A stretch of 11,370 bases of DNA, taken from the NCBI GenBank assembly GCA_001603685.1, contig LUZO01000091.1, positions 1 to 11,370 on the forward strand. Reading direction: 5' to 3'. Position numbers and translations under genes: made by a program. This document shows positions 7,388 to 11,370 of the stretch, piece after piece (position 1 is the first letter of the stretch; every line of letters begins with the position of its first letter). A model generated the notes under the pieces. It was not told the origin of the DNA and made no database searches. It was given only the letters and a program-made list of their open reading frames with translations. The DNA is from Bacteroidales bacterium Bact_23. Its GTDB lineage: Bacteria; Bacteroidota; Bacteroidia; Bacteroidales; Lentimicrobiaceae.

Positions 7388-7508
7388 ATGAATTGAAGCG
7401 GGTTATGCGGGTTAGCAAATTCCGTTTTTTTGGATGGAGATGATTTTAAGCCGATTGTTCTTTTTTCCGGCCTTGCTGAAACGGCTGAGGCAGGCAGGAA
7501 ATCCGCAT

Positions 7509-7547
7509 AAAAAAATCAGGCATACGGTGAAGTATGCCTGCCTGATT
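7509..7547 (-). terminator. Intrinsic terminator of the csaA-rubrerythrin unit
   Basis: On the - strand CAGGCATAC, a 6-base loop, and GTATGCCTG form a perfect 9-bp stem (7517-7540), followed by A and seven T residues (7515-7509). An alternative outer pairing of ATCAGGC (7515-7521) with GCCTGAT (7540-7546) also exists. It begins 17 bases after the rubrerythrin stop and separates this unit from the metG promoter. Confidence 0.9.
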
Positions 7548-7563
7548 CAGAGTCAGCGAAAGC

Positions 7564-8142
7564 TTAGTAGTTCTCCTGTTTCATTTCGAAGTATGCCTGG
7601 GGGTGTTCGCAGGCGGGGCAGTTTTTCAGCGCCTTTTTGCCTTTGTAATGGTATCCGCAGTGGCGGCAAACCCAGATAATGTCTTCCTCCTTTTCAAAAA
7701 CCTTCTCCTTATTCAGGTTTTCGAGCAGTTTGAGGTAGCGTTTTTCGTGCTCAACCTCGATGCTGGCAATCAGCCTGAAGGTGGTGGCGATTCTTTTAAA
7801 TCCCTCTTCCTCGGCGATTTTTGCAAATTCGGGATAGAGGACGGTCCACTCTTCGTTTTCGCCTTCGGCGGCAGCCTCCAGGTTCTCGGCGGTGGTGCCT
7901 ACCATTCCGGCGGGATACGATGCGGTGATTTCAACCATTCCGCCTTCGAGGTACTTGAAAAACATGCGTGAATGAGAATCTTCCTGATCGGCGGTCTCGG
8001 AGAAAAAGGCAGCGATCTGCTCATATCCGTCTTCGCGGGCCTTCTTTGCAAACAGGCGATAGCGCCTTGCTGCCTGCGACTCACCTGCAAATGCCTTCAG
8101 CAGGTTCTTTTCCGTTAGTGTTCCTTTGATAGATTTTTCCAT
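7564..8142 (-). CDS. rbr: Rubrerythrin (diiron peroxide reductase)
   Basis: Rubrerythrin (192 aa) reduces hydrogen peroxide to water in the cytoplasm of anaerobes, using electrons passed through its own rubredoxin site. The ferritin-like diiron domain (about 1-145) shows E21 (AGESQAARRY), E54 and H57 (DQEDSH), E95 and E98 (EGENEEW), and E129/E131/H132 (IEVEHEKRY). The rubredoxin-like end has C159-x2-C162 and C175-x2-C178. Length and domain order are those of classical rubrerythrin. It lies 47 bases after csaA on the same strand, with no convincing promoter of its own, so the two are probably one transcript. A strong terminator follows. Confidence 0.96.
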   Translation of the reverse strand: MEKSIKGTLTEKNLLKAFAGESQAARRYRLFAKKAREDGYEQIAAFFSETADQEDSHSRMFFKYLEGGMVEITASYPAGMVGTTAENLEAAAEGENEEWTVLYPEFAKIAEEEGFKRIATTFRLIASIEVEHEKRYLKLLENLNKEKVFEKEEDIIWVCRHCGYHYKGKKALKNCPACEHPQAYFEMKQENY

Positions 8143-8189
8143 AAAGTTTAGAAGTTAAATTGTGGTTATTCGTTTCTTTATAAAATGGT

Positions 8190-8519
8190 TCAACCAATGC
8201 GTAATCCGTTGTCAATCCTGCGTTCCGGCTGCAGCAGCACCACTTCGCCGGTTTTGGTGTAAGCGCCCAGCACCAGGCACTCGCTCATAACAGGCCCTAT
8301 CTGCTTCGGCGGAAAGTTAACCACTGCCACCACCTGCCTGCCGGTAAGTTCCTCCTTATTATATAAGGTAGTAATCTGAGCGGACGATCTCAAAATCCCC
8401 CTTTCGCCGAAATCAATGGTCAGCTTCCAGGCCGGCTTGCGGGCTTCCGGAAATTCCTCGGCCGTTAAGATGGTTCCCGTCAGGATTTCAACCTTTTCAA
8501 AATCACTCCAACTGATCAT
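8190..8519 (-). CDS. csaA: CsaA-type tRNA-binding / chaperone protein
   Basis: This 109-aa protein is one free-standing OB-fold of the EMAP-II / CsaA tRNA-binding family. It contains the typical stretches FEKVEILTGTI, EEFPEARKPAWKL, SSAQITTLY and RQVVAVVNFPPKQIGP, close to Bacillus CsaA as I remember it. CsaA is described as an export-related chaperone and tRNA binder; its exact role here is inferred. It has its own promoter and is followed by rubrerythrin. The same fold forms the C-terminus of MetG nearby. The gene is divergent from ldcA. Confidence 0.93.
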   Translation of the reverse strand: MISWSDFEKVEILTGTILTAEEFPEARKPAWKLTIDFGERGILRSSAQITTLYNKEELTGRQVVAVVNFPPKQIGPVMSECLVLGAYTKTGEVVLLQPERRIDNGLRIG

Positions 8520-8532
8520 TGCTTCTTTTTAA

Positions 8533-8565
8533 CAAAAATAGCAAACACTGCTTAACCCACTGCAA
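8533..8565 (-). promoter_or_regulatory. Promoter of csaA (and probably rubrerythrin)
   Basis: On the - strand TTG (8565-8563), a 22-base spacer and TATTTTTG (8540-8533) match the Bacteroidota -33/-7 consensus TTG...TAnnTTTG. The -7 box ends 13 bases before the csaA ATG, so the leader is very short. Confidence 0.65.
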
Positions 8566-8595
8566 CAAAAGCATTTAGAATGATTCTAAATTTCG

Positions 8596-8629
8596 TTTGA
8601 CCATCGGCAGGCTATTTCCCTTATCTTTG
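8596..8629 (+). promoter_or_regulatory. Promoter of ldcA
   Basis: TTTG (8596-8599), a 22-base spacer and TATCTTTG (8622-8629) match both elements of the Bacteroidota promoter consensus. The transcription start would fall a few bases after 8629, at or beyond the ATG at 8632. This argues that ldcA starts at the next ATG, 8650. Confidence 0.72.
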
Positions 8630-8649
8630 AAATGGCAAAACAGAGCATT

Positions 8650-9663
8650 ATGATTACACCCCCAGCCCTGAAACCGGGCGACATGATCGGCATTGTTGCC
8701 ACCGCGCGGAAAATCACACCTGCGGAGGTAGAACCGGCCATCCGCCTGTTTGAATCGGAAGGTTATGTGGTAATTCCCGGGAAGAATCTATATTCCGCTG
8801 AAAATCAGTTTGCAGGGAGCGATGAATTGCGCCGTGCCGATTTTCAGCAGATGCTTGACGATCCCGGAATACGGGCCATCGTTTGTGCAAGGGGAGGGTA
8901 TGGCACCGTAAGAATCATCGACAAACTCGACTTCTCGGGATTCCTCAGGCATCCAAAATGGATTGTGGGCTACAGCGACATCACTGTACTGCATTCTCAT
9001 ATTCACCGGCATTACAGCATAGAAACCCTGCATGCAACCATGCCGCTGAACTTTCCGGCGGATGGAAGTGCCGATGATGCGGTGAAAAGGCTGCTGGAGA
9101 CCCTGAGTGGCGCCAGTCCGGCATACCGCCTGAAACCGGCGCCGTTATCGGTGCGGGGGAGTGCCCGCGGCGTGGTGGTTGGCGGAAACCTGTCGATTCT
9201 TTACAGCCTGAGCGGAACCGGGTCCGACATCGATACCCGCGATAAGATTCTGTTTATCGAAGATCTGGACGAATACCTCTATCACATCGACCGGATGATG
9301 ATGAACCTGAAGCGCAGCGGTAAGCTCGAGGGCCTTGCCGGGCTGGTGGTCGGCGGAATGACGGATATGCACGACAATACTGTGCCTTACGGAAAAAGCG
9401 CCGAAGAGATCATCCTCGAAGCGGTTGCCGGGTACAAATATCCGGTGCTGTTCGGTTTTCCTGCCGGCCACATAAAGGAAAACATGCCGCTTATTATGGG
9501 GCGTGAGGCCATTCTGGAGGTTAACGATCAGCAGGCGACCCTTGACTTTTCGTCTCCGGTTGACGAGAAGGGTTCGTTACTGCGGCTGATCAAGCCGGTT
9601 TTGTTTATCACCGTCTTTTTTGGCCTTATCTGGCTTATCTATTATTTGCTGCTTGGACGATAA
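8650..9663 (+). CDS. ldcA: L,D-carboxypeptidase (peptidase family S66) with C-terminal membrane helix
   Basis: S66 enzymes remove the terminal D-Ala from muropeptide tetrapeptides during cytoplasmic peptidoglycan recycling. With this start (337 aa) the catalytic triad is S109 (GYSDIT), E204 (LFIEDLDEY) and H274 (FPAGHIKEN), and the RGGYG motif lies at 81-85. An ATG at 8632 would add six residues, but the promoter box ends at 8629, leaving no leader, and homologs usually begin near MITPPALKPGD. The odd part is the C-terminus: after LLRLIK comes a hydrophobic run (about 316-335, VLFITVFFGLIWLIYYLLL) ending GR, a predicted tail anchor not found in the classical soluble enzymes. yraN follows after 33 bases. 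Confidence 0.93.
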   Translation: MITPPALKPGDMIGIVATARKITPAEVEPAIRLFESEGYVVIPGKNLYSAENQFAGSDELRRADFQQMLDDPGIRAIVCARGGYGTVRIIDKLDFSGFLRHPKWIVGYSDITVLHSHIHRHYSIETLHATMPLNFPADGSADDAVKRLLETLSGASPAYRLKPAPLSVRGSARGVVVGGNLSILYSLSGTGSDIDTRDKILFIEDLDEYLYHIDRMMMNLKRSGKLEGLAGLVVGGMTDMHDNTVPYGKSAEEIILEAVAGYKYPVLFGFPAGHIKENMPLIMGREAILEVNDQQATLDFSSPVDEKGSLLRLIKPVLFITVFFGLIWLIYYLLLGR

Positions 9664-9696
9664 ACGGGTGGGTTTTTATGCTAAAAGCAAACATCT

Positions 9697-10059
9697 ATGG
9701 CTGAACACAACGACCTGGGAGTTGCCGGCGAGCAGATCGCCGCAAAACACCTCCGCGATAAGGGATTTACCATTCGCGACACCAACTGGCGGTTCGGGAA
9801 GGATGAGATTGACATCATTGCCGAAACGAACGAATATCTGGTGATTGTAGAGGTAAAAACCCGCGCCACGCCGGCTTTTGGCGAGCCCGAATTGTTTGTG
9901 AACAAGGCCAAGCAGCGGTTTCTGGTAAGGGCGGCACAGGCCTATATCGAAAGGAACGGCATCGAAAAGGAAACCCGTTTCGATATCATTTCAGTGATAC
10001 TGAACGATACCATGAAACGGGTTCACCACATCGAAGATGCCTTTTATCCTGTCCTGTGA
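9697..10059 (+). CDS. yraN: UPF0102 / YraN family nuclease-like protein
   Basis: This 120-aa protein belongs to the YraN (UPF0102) family, which has a restriction-endonuclease-like fold. The residues of the presumed active site are present: E12 (GVAGEQIA), D39 (GKDEIDII) and E52-x-K54 (IVEVKTR). Length is typical and there is no signal peptide. Its cellular role is not settled; a DNA processing task is inferred from the fold. It follows ldcA by 33 bases without a visible promoter and is probably co-transcribed. Its stop lies only 4 bases from the stop of the converging Usp gene. Confidence 0.93.
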   Translation: MAEHNDLGVAGEQIAAKHLRDKGFTIRDTNWRFGKDEIDIIAETNEYLVIVEVKTRATPAFGEPELFVNKAKQRFLVRAAQAYIERNGIEKETRFDIISVILNDTMKRVHHIEDAFYPVL

Positions 10060-10063
10060 ATTT

Positions 10064-11197
10064 CTACTTTTGGGGTGATTTGAAAATAAACAGAGGCTTG
10101 TTGATTCTTCCTAGCAGCATTTTGGTGATGCTTGGCGTAAACAGCCTGGCCAGCAGGCCGCGGTTGTGGTTGGTCAGGGCAATCACATCAATCGACTGAT
10201 TGCGCATATACATTTCCAGCCCGTTAATGATATCATCGCTGACGACAATCTCGTATTTGACCGGATATTTGGGGTACTCCTTCTCCATAAAATACCTGAG
10301 GCTGTCCATCTTCACCTTTTGCCATGATTTGCGCACTCCAATGCTGATATGAACGCAATAAAGGCTGATGTCGAACGGGTGCAGCAGGTTTACCAGCCTG
10401 CTCATGGCCAGATGGTCCGATTCGTCGAAATCGGTGGCGTATAGAAGGTTTTTCAGGCTTTCGATGCCGGTATACCGGGATTTTTCGGGGATGGCAAGCA
10501 CCGGAATATCGGTTTTCTCGATCACCTTGGCGGTAACGCTTCCGAGGAAACCCCTGGTTTTCTGCCCGATACCGCGGGTCCCCATAATGATGATTCCCGG
10601 TTTGAATTTCTTGCCTCTTTCAATAATCTCATCGGCGGCCAGGCCATTGGTTATGGAGTAGGTAATCTTGGTGTCCAGTTTTTTCTTTTTGGCCTTTGCC
10701 CTGAGGTCTTTTACAAGCTCAAGCAACTGATTTCTTGCATTTTGTTCGGCTTCGTGCAGGTAATTTACAAGATTTATCTGATAGGCATGGCTGGTATCGA
10801 AAGGGGCAATGTCGATTACCGGATTGAAATAGACATGCAGCAGCTTGATTTCGGCCTTAAGCTTGGCTGCAAGGCTAAGGGCGAAAATACATGCCTTCAT
10901 TGAAGCTTCTGAGAAATCAACGGGGACAAGAATTCTGCGAACGCTCTTCAATGATTTCAAAGCCGACTCTTTCTGTATACCGTGCTCACTTTTCGATTCC
11001 TCAATCAGGCGGAGCGCCTTTTCCATATCCGACCTTTTTACCTTGATTTCCACGCCTGATGAAAAAGCCCCCTGGAGCAGATTCTGATGCGATAGGAAAC
11101 ATTCAATTCCTTCAGCAGCAAGCCTGGATTGCAAGAGTAATGCCCTGGAGTTTGAATGTCGGGCAATGACAACGATTTTTTCATCCTGCGGTTCCAT
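10064..11197 (-). CDS. DUF2007-like domain fused to two universal stress protein domains
   Basis: This 377-aa cytoplasmic protein has three modules. Residues 6-66 (IVVIARHSNSRALLLQSRL onward, ending in MEKALRLIEE) resemble the DUF2007 putative signal-transducing domain. Residues 87-237 are a Usp domain beginning RRILVPVDFSE, with D94 and the full ATP motif G206-x2-G209-x9-G219-S220. Residues 248-374 are a second Usp domain beginning LLYATDFDES, whose corresponding loop (NHNRGLLARLFTPS) has lost the glycine pattern, so it probably does not bind ATP. Tandem Usp proteins are common in Bacteroidota; the N-terminal addition is less usual. A role in stress or energy sensing is inferred. The start at 11197 is the only one that keeps the DUF2007-like part whole. 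Confidence 0.88.
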   Translation of the reverse strand: MEPQDEKIVVIARHSNSRALLLQSRLAAEGIECFLSHQNLLQGAFSSGVEIKVKRSDMEKALRLIEESKSEHGIQKESALKSLKSVRRILVPVDFSEASMKACIFALSLAAKLKAEIKLLHVYFNPVIDIAPFDTSHAYQINLVNYLHEAEQNARNQLLELVKDLRAKAKKKKLDTKITYSITNGLAADEIIERGKKFKPGIIIMGTRGIGQKTRGFLGSVTAKVIEKTDIPVLAIPEKSRYTGIESLKNLLYATDFDESDHLAMSRLVNLLHPFDISLYCVHISIGVRKSWQKVKMDSLRYFMEKEYPKYPVKYEIVVSDDIINGLEMYMRNQSIDVIALTNHNRGLLARLFTPSITKMLLGRINKPLFIFKSPQK

Positions 11198-11265
11198 AAT
11201 GCTTAGATTTTAAGAGTTCTTACGACACTTATATATTTAAACAATTTCAATAATTGATGGTTTTA

Positions 11266-11273
11266 CGAATATA
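11266..11273 (-). promoter_or_regulatory. Possible -7 box of the Usp gene
   Basis: On the - strand TATATTCG matches TAnnTTTG at all but one position. It would give a leader of about 60 bases. I see no TTG at the proper upstream distance. The whole 11198-11330 gap is AT-rich and divergent. Confidence 0.35.
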
Positions 11274-11295
11274 CGAAAAAAAACTGTAAAAAGCT

Positions 11296-11303
11296 TACTT
11301 TTG
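11296..11303 (+). promoter_or_regulatory. Possible -7 box of the gene leaving the window
   Basis: TACTTTTG fits TAnnTTTG exactly and lies 27 bases before an ATG pair at 11331/11334. No TTG is present 19-23 bases upstream, so the call is tentative. Confidence 0.4.
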
Positions 11304-11330
11304 AATAAAAAGATTTACATTGGTAGTATA

Positions 11331-11370
11331 ATGATGGAGATCAACGGATTAAATTATGTGAGAATCAGGC
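11331..11370 (+). CDS. Start of an unidentified gene (partial, runs off the window)
   Basis: An open frame from ATG at 11331 or 11334 reads MMEINGLNYVRIR and continues without a stop to the window edge (13 codons). A promoter-like TACTTTTG box lies 27 bases upstream and the gene would be divergent from the Usp gene. I do not recognise the product from so few residues. Support comes only from context and the promoter box. Confidence 0.45.
   Translation, partial: MMEINGLNYVRIR

Noticed and set aside
6516..7388. A 290-codon open frame on the + strand opposite metG
   Set aside because: It is fully antisense to the conserved MetRS coding region and its product resembles no family I know. High-GC codon usage on the other strand explains it.
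7434..7679. Small + strand frame between metG and rubrerythrin
   Set aside because: It runs through the terminator hairpin and into the 3' end of rubrerythrin and has no promoter or family resemblance.
11301..11332. Sigma-70-like TATAAT at 11327-11332 before the last gene
   Set aside because: It overlaps the ATG at 11331, has no proper -35 at 17 bases, and Bacteroidota promoters use a different consensus.
1..11370. Defence system, mobile element or CRISPR array hidden in the window
   Set aside because: All long stretches are filled by recognisable housekeeping genes in good frames. I found no transposase, integrase, terminal inverted repeats, spaced direct repeats or tRNA-like ends.

Overview
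The window looks like a chromosomal core region of a Bacteroidota bacterium, most likely an anaerobic or microaerobic member of Bacteroidales or a close relative. The evidence is the protein sequences (a MetRS of about 690 residues with a KISTS loop, a DUF3109 protein, a Bacteroidota-like AtpA with extra residues), promoters of the TTG-N22-TAnnTTTG type used by this phylum, and weak Shine-Dalgarno sites at most genes. I cannot fix a genus. I see no mobile element, CRISPR array, tRNA or rRNA gene.

Region 1 (1-4027, + strand) is the F-type ATP synthase operon: the end of atpB, then atpE, atpF, atpH, atpA and atpG. A perfect 10-bp GC-rich hairpin with a T run lies between atpE and atpF. It could terminate part of the transcripts and so raise the dose of subunit c. 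The beta and epsilon genes (atpD, atpC) do not follow atpG. They must lie upstream of the window or elsewhere.

Region 2 (4079-4646) is a bacterial ferritin ending in a long symmetrical terminator. That terminator also serves the facing unit of region 3.

Region 3 (4649-8519, - strand) carries two transcription units. The first is metG followed by a cysteine-rich DUF3109 protein. The second is csaA followed by rubrerythrin, ended by a strong terminator. MetG and CsaA share the same tRNA-binding OB-fold module. Ferritin, DUF3109 and rubrerythrin give the area an iron and oxygen-defence flavour.

Region 4 (8520-10059) begins with a compact divergent promoter pair for csaA (-) and ldcA (+). LdcA is an L,D-carboxypeptidase for peptidoglycan recycling that here ends in a predicted membrane helix. 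The YraN/UPF0102 nuclease-like gene follows it.

Region 5 (10064-11370) is a converging gene for a three-domain protein: a DUF2007-like module plus two universal-stress (Usp) domains, only the first with an intact ATP motif. An AT-rich divergent intergenic region and the first codons of an unidentified + strand gene close the window.

Most of the content is ordinary housekeeping. The points most worth a second look are the atpE-atpF hairpin, the LdcA membrane tail, the DUF2007-Usp-Usp fusion, the palindrome touching the DUF3109 start codon, and two start-codon corrections implied by promoters.
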